A DNA stretch of 64,000 nt, taken from contig OX352322.1 of assembly GCA_947090765.1 (NCBI GenBank), forward strand, positions 2,339,501 to 2,403,500, written 5' to 3'. The stretch comes from Pseudomonas sp. MM223 (GTDB taxonomy: Bacteria; Pseudomonadota; Gammaproteobacteria; Pseudomonadales; Pseudomonadaceae). Every line of letters starts with the position of its first letter. Within the stretch, counting starts at the first letter, position 1. Made by a program: the position numbers and the translations under genes. Under the pieces are notes generated by a model that saw nothing but the letters and a program-made list of their open reading frames with translations, had not been told where the DNA came from and did no database searches. Below, one piece after another: positions 47,428-57,306 of the stretch.

Positions 47428-47543
47428 AGCCGCAGGGGCTGCTTTGCAGCCCTTCGCGGCACAAGGCCGCTCCTACAGGACGGCGCAACACCTGTAGGAG
47501 CGGCCTTGTGCCGCGAAAGGGGTGCAAAGCACCCCCTTGGGCA
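47428..47543. repeat. Inverted REP pair between prpC and acnD
   Basis: Two opposed type-1 copies (core GCGGCACAAGGCCGCTCCTA) with outer arms GGGGCTGCTTTGCAG / GGTGCAAAGCACCCC. Confidence 0.9.
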
Positions 47544-47583
47544 GACCTGCAAACCGAATACCGTGACCGAGCCTGATAACGAT

Positions 47584-50172
47584 ATGAACACTGCATTCCG
47601 CAAGCACCTGCCAGGTACCAACCTGGACTACTTCGATGCCCGTGCGGCGGTCGAGGCGATCAAGCCCGGCGCCTACGACGGCCTGCCTTACACGTCCCGC
47701 GTGCTCGCCGAAAACCTGGTGCGCCGCTGCGACCCGGCCACCCTCGACGCCTCGCTGGGCCAACTGATCGAGCGCCAGCGCGACCTTGACTTCCCGTGGT
47801 TCCCGGCCCGCGTGGTGTGCCACGACATCCTTGGCCAGACCGCGCTGGTCGACCTCGCCGGCCTGCGTGATGCCATCGCCGACAAAGGCGGCGACCCGGC
47901 AGCCGTCAACCCGGTGGTGCCGGTGCAACTGATCGTGGACCACTCGCTGGCAGTGGAGTGCGGTGGCTTCGACCCGCAGGCCTTTGAAAAGAACCGCGCC
48001 ATCGAAGACCGTCGCAACGAAGACCGCTTCCACTTCATCAACTGGACCAAGAAGGCGTTCAAGAACGTCGACGTGATCCAGCCGGGCAACGGCATCATGC
48101 ACCAGATCAACCTGGAGAAGATGTCGCCTGTCATCCATAGCGACCACGGCGTGGCTTACCCGGACACCTGCGTCGGCACCGACAGCCACACCCCGCATGT
48201 TGACGCCCTGGGTGTGATCGCCATTGGCGTGGGTGGCCTGGAAGCCGAGAACGTGATGCTCGGCCGCGCCTCGTGGATGCGCCTGCCGGAGATCGTCGGC
48301 GTCGAGCTGACCGGTAAACTGGCACCGAACATCACTGCCACCGACCTGGTGCTGGCCCTGACCGAATTCCTGCGCAAGCAGAAGGTAGTGGGCGCCTATC
48401 TGGAGTTTCATGGTGAAGGTGCCCGCGCCCTGACGCTGGGTGACCGCGCCACCATTTCCAACATGGCGCCGGAGTACGGCGCCACCGCAGCGATGTTCGC
48501 CATCGACCAGCAGACCATCGACTACCTGCGCCTGACCGGCCGTGAAGAGCAGCAGGTCAAGCTGGTGGAAACCTACGCCAAGGCTACCGGCTTGTGGGCC
48601 GACAGCCTGGGCGCCGCCGTCTACGAGCGTACCTTGAGCTTCGACCTGTCGAGCGTGGTGCGCAACATGGCCGGCCCGTCCAACCCCCACGCCCGTGTCG
48701 CCACCAGCGACCTGGCGGCCAAAGGCATCGCCGGCAGTTGGGAAGAAGTGCCGGGGCAAATGCCTGACGGCGCGGTGATCATCGCCGCCATCACCAGCTG
48801 CACCAACACCAGCAACCCGCGCAACGTGATTGCCGCAGGCCTCATTGCGCGCAATGCCAACAGGCTGGGCCTGGCCCGCAAGCCGTGGGTCAAGTCGTCG
48901 CTGGCGCCAGGCTCCAAAGCCGTGCAGTTGTATCTGGAAGAAGCCGGCCTGGAAAAAGAGCTGGAGCAACTCGGCTTCGGTATCGTCGCCTTCGCCTGCA
49001 CGACCTGCAACGGGATGTCCGGCGCCCTGGATCCGGTGATCCAGCAAGAAATCATCGACCGTGACCTGTACGCCACCGCTGTACTGTCGGGCAACCGCAA
49101 CTTCGACGGGCGTATCCACCCGTATGCCAAGCAGGCCTTCCTGGCTTCGCCGCCGCTGGTGGTGGCCTATGCCATTGCCGGTACCATCCGCTTCGATATC
49201 GAGAAGGATGTGCTGGGCGTGGTCGATGGCAAGGAAATCCGCCTGAAGGACATCTGGCCGAGCGATGAAGAGATCGACGCCGTGGTGCGTGCTGCGGTCA
49301 AGCCCGAGCAGTTCCGCAAGGTGTACATCCCGATGTTCGCCATCGAGGAAGACCGCGGGCCGAAGGTGGCGCCGCTGTACGACTGGCGCCCGATGAGCAC
49401 CTACATCCGCCGCCCGCCGTATTGGGAAGGTGCGCTGGCCGGTGAGCGTACCCTGCGCGGCATGCGCCCGCTGGCGGTGCTGCCGGACAACATCACCACC
49501 GACCACCTGTCGCCGTCCAACGCCATCATGCTCGACAGCGCAGCCGGTGAGTACCTGGCGAAAATGGGCTTGCCGGAAGAGGACTTCAACTCTTACGCCA
49601 CCCACCGTGGCGACCACCTGACCGCCCAGCGTGCCACATTCGCCAACCCTAAGCTGTTCAACGAAATGGTGCGCAAGGAAGACGGCAGCGTGAAGCAGGG
49701 GTCGCTGGCGCGTATCGAGCCGGAAGGCAAGGTCACCCGCATGTGGGAGGCGATCGAGACCTACATGCAGCGCAAGCAGCCGCTGATCATCGTTGCCGGC
49801 GCCGACTACGGCCAGGGTTCGTCCCGTGACTGGGCGGCCAAGGGCGTGCGCCTGGCAGGTGTCGAGGCGATCGTCGCCGAAGGCTTCGAGCGCATTCACC
49901 GCACCAACCTGGTGGGCATGGGCGTGCTGCCGCTGGAGTTCAAGCCCGGCACCGACCGCAAGACCTTGGGCCTGGATGGCAGCGAGACCTACGACGTGCT
50001 GGGCGCGCGTACGCCAAGGGCGACGTTGACCCTGGTGGTTACCCGCAGCAATGGCGAGTGCCTGGAAGTGCCGGTGACCTGCCGCCTGGATACCGCCGAG
50101 GAAGTGTCCATCTACGAGGCGGGCGGGGTGTTGCAGCGCTTTGCCCAGGACTTCCTCGAAGCGACCGCTTGA
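47584..50172 (+). CDS. acnD: Fe-S-dependent 2-methylcitrate dehydratase AcnD
   Basis: 862-aa aconitase-family enzyme of the methylcitrate cycle. In studied species AcnD dehydrates 2-methylcitrate and needs PrpF to yield the usable 2-methyl-cis-aconitate isomer. Cluster ligands lie in SCTNTSNPRN and FACTTCNGMSGAL; other motifs are VGTDSHTPHVDALGV and the C-terminal swivel domain DYGQGSSRDWAAKGVRLAGV. The start ATG 47584 (MNTAFRKHLPGTNLDYFDAR) is chosen because the longer frame runs back into the REP pair. The site before it (GATAACG) is weak. Confidence 0.94.
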   Translation: MNTAFRKHLPGTNLDYFDARAAVEAIKPGAYDGLPYTSRVLAENLVRRCDPATLDASLGQLIERQRDLDFPWFPARVVCHDILGQTALVDLAGLRDAIADKGGDPAAVNPVVPVQLIVDHSLAVECGGFDPQAFEKNRAIEDRRNEDRFHFINWTKKAFKNVDVIQPGNGIMHQINLEKMSPVIHSDHGVAYPDTCVGTDSHTPHVDALGVIAIGVGGLEAENVMLGRASWMRLPEIVGVELTGKLAPNITATDLVLALTEFLRKQKVVGAYLEFHGEGARALTLGDRATISNMAPEYGATAAMFAIDQQTIDYLRLTGREEQQVKLVETYAKATGLWADSLGAAVYERTLSFDLSSVVRNMAGPSNPHARVATSDLAAKGIAGSWEEVPGQMPDGAVIIAAITSCTNTSNPRNVIAAGLIARNANRLGLARKPWVKSSLAPGSKAVQLYLEEAGLEKELEQLGFGIVAFACTTCNGMSGALDPVIQQEIIDRDLYATAVLSGNRNFDGRIHPYAKQAFLASPPLVVAYAIAGTIRFDIEKDVLGVVDGKEIRLKDIWPSDEEIDAVVRAAVKPEQFRKVYIPMFAIEEDRGPKVAPLYDWRPMSTYIRRPPYWEGALAGERTLRGMRPLAVLPDNITTDHLSPSNAIMLDSAAGEYLAKMGLPEEDFNSYATHRGDHLTAQRATFANPKLFNEMVRKEDGSVKQGSLARIEPEGKVTRMWEAIETYMQRKQPLIIVAGADYGQGSSRDWAAKGVRLAGVEAIVAEGFERIHRTNLVGMGVLPLEFKPGTDRKTLGLDGSETYDVLGARTPRATLTLVVTRSNGECLEVPVTCRLDTAEEVSIYEAGGVLQRFAQDFLEATA

Positions 50173-50292
50173 GCATGAAACGGGGGCCGCTTTGCGGCCC
50201 TTTCGCGACACAAGGCCGCTCCCACAACGGGCGGCGCAGTACCTGTGGGAGCGGCCTTGTGTCGCGAAAGGGCTGCAAAGCAGCCCCAGGGT
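50172..50292. repeat. Inverted REP pair between acnD and prpF
   Basis: Two opposed type-1 copies (core TTTCGCGACACAAGGCCGCT) filling almost the whole gap. Confidence 0.9.
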
Positions 50293-50323
50293 ATTTCACC
50301 GGACTATCAGGATGCCCAAGACA

Positions 50324-51514
50324 ATGGCACATGTACCCCAGATCAAAATCCCCGCCACCTACATCCGTGGCGGAACCAGCAAAGGCGTGTTCTTCCGCCT
50401 GCAAGACCTCCCCGAGCAGGCGCAGATCCCCGGCCCTGCCCGTGATGCGTTGCTGCTGCGGGTAATCGGCAGCCCCGACCCCTACGGCAAGCAGATCGAC
50501 GGCATGGGCGGTGCAACATCCAGCACCAGCAAGACCGTGATCCTGTCGCCAAGTATCAAGCCTGAGCACGATGTCGATTATCTGTTCGGCCAGGTCAGCA
50601 TCGACAAGGCCTTCGTCGACTGGAGCGGCAACTGCGGCAACCTGTCTGCTGCGGTGGGTTCGTTCGCCATCAGCAGCGGCCTGGTCGACCCGACGCGCAT
50701 TCCGCGCAACGGCGTCGCCACGGTGCGCATCTGGCAGGCCAACATCGGCAAGACCATCATCGCCCACGTACCGATCACCGAAGGCGAAGTGCAGGAAACC
50801 GGCGATTTCGAACTGGACGGGGTAACCTTCCCGGCCGCCGAAGTGCAGCTGGAGTTCCTTGACCCGGCAGCCGATGAAGACGGCGGCGGCGGTGCCATGT
50901 TCCCTACCGGCAAGCTGGTCGATGACCTGGAAGTGCCGGGTGTCGGCACCTTCAAGGCGACCCTGATCAACGCTGGCATCCCTACCATCTTCGTAAACGC
51001 GGCGGATATCGGTTACACCGGTGCCGAACTGCAGGAGGCCATCAACGGCGACCCGCAGGCGCTGCTGCGTTTCGAGACCATTCGCGCGTATGGCGCCGTG
51101 CGCATGGGCCTGATTGAACACGTCGACCAGGCTGCCGGGCGTCAGCACACACCAAAAGTGGCGTTCGTCGCGCCACCGAGCACCTACACTGCGTCCAGTG
51201 GCAAGGTGGTGCAGGCAGGTGATATCGACCTGCTGGTACGGGCCTTGTCCATGGGTAAGCTGCACCATGCGATGATGGGGACGGCTGCGGTGGCGATTGG
51301 CACTGCGGCGGCCATTCCGGGCACGTTGGTCAACCTTGCTGCTGGCGGGGGCGAGCGCAGTGCCGTGCGCTTCGGGCACCCGTCGGGCACCCTGCGGGTC
51401 GGGGCTGAGGCGCGCCAGGTGAATGGTGAGTGGACAGTGACCAAGGCAATCATGAGCCGTAGCGCTCGCGTGCTGATGGAGGGCTGGGTTCGCGTGCCTG
51501 GCGATAGCTTCTAA
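50324..51514 (+). CDS. prpF: PrpF, methylaconitate isomerase partner of AcnD
   Basis: 396-aa protein of the diaminopimelate-epimerase fold that isomerises the AcnD product to cis-2-methylaconitate. Typical features are IPATYIRGGTSKGVFFRLQD, DGMGGATSSTSKTVIL, DWSGNCGNLSAAVG (with the Cys of this fold) and GERSAVRFGHPSGTL. ATG 50324 (MAHVPQIKIP) is preferred: ATG 50312, four codons earlier in frame, has no spacing from the AGGA site. A REP pair separates it from each neighbour. Confidence 0.94.
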   Translation: MAHVPQIKIPATYIRGGTSKGVFFRLQDLPEQAQIPGPARDALLLRVIGSPDPYGKQIDGMGGATSSTSKTVILSPSIKPEHDVDYLFGQVSIDKAFVDWSGNCGNLSAAVGSFAISSGLVDPTRIPRNGVATVRIWQANIGKTIIAHVPITEGEVQETGDFELDGVTFPAAEVQLEFLDPAADEDGGGGAMFPTGKLVDDLEVPGVGTFKATLINAGIPTIFVNAADIGYTGAELQEAINGDPQALLRFETIRAYGAVRMGLIEHVDQAAGRQHTPKVAFVAPPSTYTASSGKVVQAGDIDLLVRALSMGKLHHAMMGTAAVAIGTAAAIPGTLVNLAAGGGERSAVRFGHPSGTLRVGAEARQVNGEWTVTKAIMSRSARVLMEGWVRVPGDSF

Positions 51515-51539
51515 CGCACCACTGGCGCTCGGCTTTAGT

Positions 51540-51652
51540 CCGTTGGGGCCGCCTTGCGGCCCTTTCGCGGCACAAGGCCGCTCCTACAAGGATTGCGTCT
51601 TCCCTGTAGGAGCGGCCTTGTGCCGCGAAAGGGCTGCAAGGCCGCCCCGGCC
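51540..51652. repeat. Inverted REP pair between prpF and prpD
   Basis: Two opposed type-1 copies with nearly perfect arms, outer ends GGGGCCGCCTTGCGGCCC / GGGCTGCAAGGCCGCCCC. Confidence 0.9.
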
Positions 51653-51671
51653 ATTCTGAAGGGAGCTGGAT

Positions 51672-53156
51672 ATGAGCGCCAACGTAGACCTCAATGACCG
51701 CCCGGACTACGACCGGGTGCTGCAAACCCTGGCCGACTACGCTCTCGGCTACCGGGTCGAGTCCCACGAGGCCCTGGATACCGCACGCAACTGCCTGATG
51801 GACACCCTCGGCTGCGGCCTGCTGGCCTTGCGCTTCCCCGAATGCACCAAACTGCTTGGCCCTCAGGTGGAAGGCACGCTGGTCCCCAATGGTGCCCGCG
51901 TCCCCGGCACCGCCTACCGGCTCGACCCGGTCAAAGCTGCCTGGGACATCGGCTGTACGGTGCGCTGGCTGGACTACAACGACACCTGGCTGGCCGCTGA
52001 GTGGGCTCACCCCTCGGACAACCTTGGCGGCATCCTGGCCGTTGCCGATCACTTGTCACAGAAGCATGTCGCCGCGGGTGAGGCGCCGCTGCTGATGCGT
52101 GATGTGCTTGAAGCCATGGTCATGGCTCATGAGATCCAGGGTGTGCTGGCACTGGAAAACTCATTCAACCGCGTCGGCCTCGATCACGTGATTCTGGTGA
52201 AGGTAGCCTCGACCGCGGTGTGTGCCAGGCTGATGGGGGCCAATCGCGAGCAGATGCTCTCGGCCTTGTCCCATGCGTTTGTCGACGGCCAGGCCCTGCG
52301 CACTTACCGCCACGCCCCCAACGCCGGTTCTCGCAAGTCCTGGGCTGCTGGCGATGCTTCCAGCCGTGGCGTGCGCCTGGCTGATATTGCCCTGCGTGGC
52401 GAGATGGGGGTGCCGGGTGTGCTTACGGCGCCGCAGTGGGGCTTCTACGACGTGTTGTTCAGCCATACCAACAAGGACCTGGCACTCAAGCCTGCCGGGC
52501 AACAGGAGCTGCGCGTGGCGCAGGCCTTGGGCAGCTACGTGATGGAAAACGTGCTGTTCAAGGTCAGTTTCCCCGCCGAATTCCATGCCCAGACCGCCTG
52601 CGAGGCGGCAGTGACGCTGCATCCGCTGGTGCGTAACCGTCTGCATGAAATCGACCGCATCGTCATTACCACCCAGGAATCGGCAATCCGCATCATTTCC
52701 AAAAGCGGCCCACTGGCCAACGCTGCTGACCGTGACCACTGCCTGCAATACATGGTGGCGGTACCGCTGATCTTCGGCCATTTGGTGGCCGAGCATTATG
52801 AGGACGCCTTCCACGCCAACCACCCGAGCATCGACCGCCTGCGCGAGAAGATGGAGGTGGTGGAAGACCCGCGCTTCAGCCGTGAGTACCTGGAGCCGGA
52901 CAAGCGTTCAATCGCCAATGCACTGCAAGTGTTCTTCAAGGATGGCAGCAGTACGGCGCAGGTCGTGGTGGAGTACCCGATCGGGCACCGTCGGCGGCGT
53001 GGGGAGGGTATACCGTTGCTGGAGGCCAAGTTCAGCGCCAACCTGGCAACGCGTTTTGCCCGGCAGCGGTGTGGCGAGATTGTAGAAGTGTGCAAGGATC
53101 AGCAGAAGCTGGAAGGTATGGCGGTGCACCGGTTTGTGGATTTGTTCGTGATCTGA
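51672..53156 (+). CDS. prpD: 2-methylcitrate dehydratase PrpD
   Basis: 494-aa cofactor-free dehydratase of the MmgE/PrpD family, converting 2-methylcitrate to 2-methyl-cis-aconitate. Conserved stretches are [40 protein letters not shown] (with the family's WxDxNDTW-type motif), [15 protein letters not shown] and [18 protein letters not shown]. The length is normal. The start ATG 51672 follows GAAGGGAGC. It duplicates the AcnD+PrpF step in the same operon. A type-2 REP pair and a terminator follow. Confidence 0.95.
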   Translation: MSANVDLNDRPDYDRVLQTLADYALGYRVESHEALDTARNCLMDTLGCGLLALRFPECTKLLGPQVEGTLVPNGARVPGTAYRLDPVKAAWDIGCTVRWLDYNDTWLAAEWAHPSDNLGGILAVADHLSQKHVAAGEAPLLMRDVLEAMVMAHEIQGVLALENSFNRVGLDHVILVKVASTAVCARLMGANREQMLSALSHAFVDGQALRTYRHAPNAGSRKSWAAGDASSRGVRLADIALRGEMGVPGVLTAPQWGFYDVLFSHTNKDLALKPAGQQELRVAQALGSYVMENVLFKVSFPAEFHAQTACEAAVTLHPLVRNRLHEIDRIVITTQESAIRIISKSGPLANAADRDHCLQYMVAVPLIFGHLVAEHYEDAFHANHPSIDRLREKMEVVEDPRFSREYLEPDKRSIANALQVFFKDGSSTAQVVVEYPIGHRRRRGEGIPLLEAKFSANLATRFARQRCGEIVEVCKDQQKLEGMAVHRFVDLFVI

Positions 53157-53276
53157 GGTTGCCTGTACTGGCCCTATCACCGGCAAGCCAGGCTCCCACA
53201 AGTACTCCACAGGTCTTGAGAACGGTGGGGTACTTGTGGGAGCTGGCTTGCCGGCGATAGGGCCGGTACAGGCTGA
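53157..53276. repeat. Inverted pair of type-2 REP elements after prpD
   Basis: Opposed copies with core GCCGGCAAGCCAGGCTCCCA (one copy has an extra G relative to 28015). The outer arms are GCCTGTACTGGCCCTATC and its near complement. Confidence 0.9.
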
Positions 53277-53282
53277 AACAGA

Positions 53283-53316
53283 AAAGCCCCGGCATCGCTG
53301 CCGGGGCTTTCTTTTA
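53283..53316. terminator. Bidirectional terminator between prpD and acnB
   Basis: 12-bp stem AAAGCCCCGGCA / TGCCGGGGCTTT with loop TCGC, then CTTTT on the plus strand and a shorter A/T flank on the other. It ends the prp operon and probably acnB. Confidence 0.85.
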
Positions 53317-53332
53317 CAGCGTGTAACTCAGC

Positions 53333-55942
53333 TTACGCCTGAACCACCGGGATCTTGGCGTTGGCTGCCGCTTCGCGGAACTCGGCGATCTGGTCGAAGC
53401 TCAGGTAGCGGTAAACGTCGGCAGCCATGCTGTCGATGTCTTTCGCGTACTGCATGTACTCTTCGACGGTCGGCAGCTTGCCGATGATCGAAGCGACAGC
53501 AGCCAGTTCGGCCGATGCCAGGTACACGTTGGTAGCGTCGCCCAGACGGTTCGGGAAGTTACGGGTCGAGGTGGAAACCACGGTCGAACCGGTCTGCACA
53601 CGTGCCTGGTTACCCATGCACAGCGAGCAGCCTGGCATTTCCATGCGCGCACCGGCCTTGCCGTAGATGCCGTAGTAGCCTTCTTCGGTCAGCTGGTGAG
53701 CATCCATCTTGGTTGGCGGAGCCAGCCACAGACGGGTCGGGATACCGCCCTTGACCTTGTCCAGCAGCTTGCCGGCAGCGCGGAAGTGACCGATGTTGGT
53801 CATGCACGAACCGATGAACACTTCGTCGATCTTCTCGCCCTGTACCGAGGACAGCAGGCGGGCATCGTCCGGGTCGTTCGGCGCGCAGAGCACAGGCTCT
53901 TTGACGTCGGCCAGGTCGATCTCGATGATTTCGGCGTATTCGGCATCGGCGTCAGCCGACAGCAGCTCCGGCTTGGCCAGCCAGGCTTCCATGGCTTGGG
54001 CGCGACGTTCCAGGGTACGTGGGTCACCGTAGCCTTCGCCGATCATCCAGCGCAGCAGGGTGATGTTGGACGTCAGGTACTCGGCAATGGCCTTCTCTGG
54101 CAGCTTGATGGTGCAACCGGCAGCGGAACGCTCGGCCGAGGCGTCGGACAGCTCGAAGGCTTGTTCGACGGTCAGTTCGTCCAGGCCTTCGATTTCCAGG
54201 ATGCGGCCGGAGAAGGCGTTTTTCTTGCCTTTCTTCTCGACGGTCAGCAGGCCCTGCTGGATGGCGTAGTAAGGGATGGCATGAACCAGGTCACGCAGGG
54301 TGATGCCGGGTTGCAGTTTGCCCTTGAAGCGCACCAGGATCGATTCTGGCATGTCCAGCGGCATGACGCCGGTGGCGGCAGCGAAGGCCACCAGGCCGGA
54401 GCCGGCCGGGAACGAGATGCCGATCGGGAAGCGGGTGTGCGAGTCACCACCGGTACCGACGGTGTCAGGCATCAGCATGCGGTTAAGCCAGCTGTGGATG
54501 ATGCCGTCGCCTGGGCGCAGCGACACGCCGCCACGGGTGCGGATGAAGTCTGGCAGGGTGTGGTGGGTGGTAACGTCGATCGGCTTAGGATAGGCCGCGG
54601 TGTGGCAGAACGACTGCATGACCAGGTCGGCGGAGAAGCCCAGGCACGCCAGGTCTTTCAGCTCGTCACGGGTCATCGGGCCAGTGGTGTCCTGGGAGCC
54701 GACGGTGGTCATCTTCGGCTCGCAGTAGGCACCTGGGCGTACGCCCTGGCCTTCTGGCAGGCCACAGGCGCGGCCGACCATTTTTTGCGCCAGGGTGAAG
54801 CCCTTGCCGGAATCGGCAGGCTGCTCTGGTTTCTTGAACAGGTCGGAAGCACCCAGGCCCAGCTCGGCGCGGGCTTTTTCGGTCAGGCCACGGCCGACGA
54901 TCAGCGGGATACGGCCGCCAGCGCGGACTTCATCCAGCAGTACTTCGGTTTTCAGCTCGAAGTTGGTGACCAGTTCGTCGCTGCCGTGACGGCGTACTTC
55001 ACCTTTGTAAGGGTAAACGTCGATGACGTCGCCCATGCCCAGGTTGGTGCAGTCGAACTCGATCGGCAGGGCGCCGGCGTCTTCCATGGTGTTGTAGAAG
55101 ATCGGGGCGATCTTGGTGCCGAAGCAGAAGCCACCGGCGCGCTTGTTCGGCACGTACGGAATGTCGTCGCCGAAGAACCACAGTACCGAGTTGGTAGCGG
55201 ATTTACGCGAGGAGCCGGTACCGACCACGTCACCTACATAGGCAACCGGGAAGCCCTTGGCCTTGACGGCTTCGATCTGCGCCAGCGGGCCAACCGAACC
55301 TGGCTGCGAAGGCTCGATGCCGTCACGGGCCATTTTCAGCATCGCCAGGGCGTGCAGCGGGATGTCAGGGCGCGACCAGGCGTCCGGGGCAGGCGACAGG
55401 TCGTCGGTGTTGGTTTCGCCTGGCACCTTGAACACGGTCAGGGTGTACTTCTCGGCGATGGCCGGGCGGGTGGTGAACCACTCGCCGGCAGCCCAGGAGT
55501 CCAGCACGGCCTTGGCGTGAGCGTTGCCGGCCTTGGCTTTTTCGGCCACGTCGTGGAAGGCATCGAACATCAGCAGGGTGTGCTTGAGCTGTTCGGCCGC
55601 GACGGCGCCCAGTTCGGCGTCATCCAGCAGTGCGACCAGCGTTTCGATGTTGTAGCCGCCCTGCATGGTGCCCAGCAGTTCGGTGGCGTGCTTGCGGTCG
55701 ATCAGTGGCGACTTGGCTTCGCCCTTGGCGACAGCGGAGAGGAAAGCGGCCTTGACGTAGGCAGCTTCGTCGACCCCTGGCGGTACGCGGTTGGTGATCA
55801 GGTCTACGAGGAAGGCTTCTTCGCCGGCCGGCGGGTTTTTCAGCAGCTCGACCAGGCCTGCAGTTTGTTCGGCGTTCAGCGGCTGGGGCACGATACCCAG
55901 GGCGGCACGCTCTTCGATGTGTTTGCGGTAGGCTTCAAGCAC
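53333..55942 (-). CDS. acnB: Aconitate hydratase B (bifunctional with 2-methylisocitrate dehydration)
   Basis: 869-aa TCA-cycle aconitase. The N-terminal HEAT-like domain ([20 protein letters not shown]), the swivel domain ([20 protein letters not shown]) and the catalytic domain are in the AcnB order. Cluster cysteines lie in [19 protein letters not shown] and GCSLCMGNQ. AcnB enzymes can also hydrate 2-methyl-cis-aconitate to 2-methylisocitrate, which fits its place beside prp. GTG 55942 is chosen as start: it follows GAGGGAAATAACT and matches the E. coli AcnB N-terminus; ATG 55957 is an alternative adding five residues. Confidence 0.95.
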   Translation of the reverse strand: MLEAYRKHIEERAALGIVPQPLNAEQTAGLVELLKNPPAGEEAFLVDLITNRVPPGVDEAAYVKAAFLSAVAKGEAKSPLIDRKHATELLGTMQGGYNIETLVALLDDAELGAVAAEQLKHTLLMFDAFHDVAEKAKAGNAHAKAVLDSWAAGEWFTTRPAIAEKYTLTVFKVPGETNTDDLSPAPDAWSRPDIPLHALAMLKMARDGIEPSQPGSVGPLAQIEAVKAKGFPVAYVGDVVGTGSSRKSATNSVLWFFGDDIPYVPNKRAGGFCFGTKIAPIFYNTMEDAGALPIEFDCTNLGMGDVIDVYPYKGEVRRHGSDELVTNFELKTEVLLDEVRAGGRIPLIVGRGLTEKARAELGLGASDLFKKPEQPADSGKGFTLAQKMVGRACGLPEGQGVRPGAYCEPKMTTVGSQDTTGPMTRDELKDLACLGFSADLVMQSFCHTAAYPKPIDVTTHHTLPDFIRTRGGVSLRPGDGIIHSWLNRMLMPDTVGTGGDSHTRFPIGISFPAGSGLVAFAAATGVMPLDMPESILVRFKGKLQPGITLRDLVHAIPYYAIQQGLLTVEKKGKKNAFSGRILEIEGLDELTVEQAFELSDASAERSAAGCTIKLPEKAIAEYLTSNITLLRWMIGEGYGDPRTLERRAQAMEAWLAKPELLSADADAEYAEIIEIDLADVKEPVLCAPNDPDDARLLSSVQGEKIDEVFIGSCMTNIGHFRAAGKLLDKVKGGIPTRLWLAPPTKMDAHQLTEEGYYGIYGKAGARMEMPGCSLCMGNQARVQTGSTVVSTSTRNFPNRLGDATNVYLASAELAAVASIIGKLPTVEEYMQYAKDIDSMAADVYRYLSFDQIAEFREAAANAKIPVVQA

Positions 55943-56348
55943 AGTTATTTCCCTCATCAGTGGTCCCTAAAGGGGGTCCGGGACGCTTATCCAGCATTCA
56001 ATGCACCCATGCGCTGCCACGGCTTTGTGGGCCGCCCAGCCAGAGTCGCAAAGAATCCTTACAGAAGCTGCTTTCAAAGTTTTACGCCTGCAGAACGGGG
56101 AGCTGATGAGGGCTGGCGCGGGCATGCGAGGGATGCATGGCCCGGGCCAACGCCGTTCTACCGGATTAACTGTGCTCGTGACGCTTTGAAAACAGCTTCC
56201 AACGGACATTGTTGCCTTTGAAAAGGCCGGATGATTCTACGGCAAAAAAAGCCTGAAAGTAAGGCGCAGAAGATGACTTTAACGAGTGACCCTGGTTAGA
56301 CAAAGGGCTAACATGGGCGCGTGTCCCTCCGCCAAACTGTTGTTTTTC
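55943..56348. other. 406-bp divergent intergenic region between acnB and the DUF1289 gene
   Basis: Holds the acnB promoter and leader, which I cannot place exactly. A long-range inverted repeat is visible: GAAGCTGCTTTCAAAG (56064-56079) against CTTTGAAAACAGCTTC (56184-56199), one mismatch in 16. No open frame looks coding. Confidence 0.55.
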
Positions 56349-56828
56349 ATGTCCAACAAGTCCATCAAGACCCCTTGCGTCGGCCTGTGCTCCACGGTGT
56401 ACGGAGACACGGTGTGCCGTGGCTGCAAGCGTTTTCACCACGAAGTGATCAACTGGAACGGCTACGACGACGCGCAAAAACGCGCGGTGTGGCTGCGCCT
56501 TGAGCAGTTGCTGGTGCAGGTGATGATGGCCAAGCTGGAAGTGTTCGACAAAAGCCTGCTGCGCCAGCAACTGGAGCAGCGCTCCATCCGCTTTGTCGAG
56601 CAACAGTCGGAATATTGCTGGGCTTACCAGCTGATTGCCCGTGGGGCGCGGATGATCCGTGACCTGGAGGCCTACGGCATGGTGCTGCTGCCGGAGTTCC
56701 GCGACTGGGAACTGCCGCAATTGCGCGATGCCATCGATCGCGAATTCTTTCTGCTTTCAGAGGCGCATTACCAGCGCTACATCGCCCCCAGCTTCCTGCG
56801 CGATGCCTTGGCGTCGGGGCAAGGCTGA
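56349..56828 (+). CDS. DUF1289 protein with N-terminal cysteine cluster
   Basis: 159-aa protein. The N-terminal PCVGLCSTVYGDTVCRGCKR is the DUF1289 signature, four cysteines likely binding a metal or Fe-S cluster. The remaining 110 residues are a helical extension (RLEQLLVQVMMAKLEV, YCWAYQLIARGARMIRDLEA) found in the longer pseudomonad members. The start ATG 56349 gives MSNKSIKTPCVGLC; the upstream site is poor, and ATG 56313 in frame is possible. Function unknown. Confidence 0.8.
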   Translation: MSNKSIKTPCVGLCSTVYGDTVCRGCKRFHHEVINWNGYDDAQKRAVWLRLEQLLVQVMMAKLEVFDKSLLRQQLEQRSIRFVEQQSEYCWAYQLIARGARMIRDLEAYGMVLLPEFRDWELPQLRDAIDREFFLLSEAHYQRYIAPSFLRDALASGQG

Positions 56829-56849
56829 AGCTTGGTGGGTGACGCTATC

Positions 56850-56881
56850 GGCCTCTTCGCGGGTTTACCCGCGAAGAGGCC
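56850..56881. terminator. Perfect hairpin between convergent DUF1289 and queD genes
   Basis: 14-bp stem GGCCTCTTCGCGGG / CCCGCGAAGAGGCC with a TTTA loop. No T-run follows on either strand, so termination strength is uncertain. Confidence 0.6.
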
Positions 56882-56896
56882 AGCAAACAACTTGAA

Positions 56897-57253
56897 TCAG
56901 TCGCCGGTGTATTCACAACCGCTGGTGCAGGTTTCGTGGATGCGCACCTTCGACAGTTCCGGCATCAGCGGCTTGACCTGGTCCCAGATCCACTTGGCGA
57001 TCACTTCGCTGGTGGGGTTTTCCAGGCCCGGGATGTCGTTCAGGTAGTTGTGGTCCAGTTGCTCGTAGATCGGCTTGAAGATCGCCTTGACCTCGGCGAA
57101 GTCGCGGATCCAGCCGGTGTGCGGGTCGAGCGGGCCGGTCAGGTGCAGGCCGACCTTGAACGAATGGCCATGCAGGCGGCCGCATTTGTGCCCTTCAGGG
57201 ACGTGGGGCAGGCGGTGGGCCGATTCGAATGTGAACTCTTTAAAAATTTCCAC
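56897..57253 (-). CDS. queD: 6-carboxy-5,6,7,8-tetrahydropterin synthase
   Basis: 118-aa T-fold enzyme of queuosine (7-deazaguanine) biosynthesis, related to 6-pyruvoyl-tetrahydropterin synthase. Zinc ligands are His in ESAHRLPHV and the pair in RLHGHSF; the catalytic Cys is in [10 protein letters not shown]. The closing Glu motif is [12 protein letters not shown]. The length is typical of QueD. The start ATG 57253 gives [15 protein letters not shown]. Confidence 0.93.
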   Translation of the reverse strand: MEIFKEFTFESAHRLPHVPEGHKCGRLHGHSFKVGLHLTGPLDPHTGWIRDFAEVKAIFKPIYEQLDHNYLNDIPGLENPTSEVIAKWIWDQVKPLMPELSKVRIHETCTSGCEYTGD

Positions 57254-57306
57254 GCTGTCGTAACTCTGTGTGAATCAATAATGCCCGCATTCTACCAGCA
57301 TGGCCG

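Noticed and set aside
47473..50211. A 912-codon open frame antisense to acnD
   Set aside because: Shadow frame produced by GC-rich third positions; the plus strand encodes a full AcnD with all catalytic motifs.
53696..56221. An 841-codon open frame antisense to acnB
   Set aside because: Same codon-bias artefact; low-complexity Gly/Val/Gln composition and no family resemblance.
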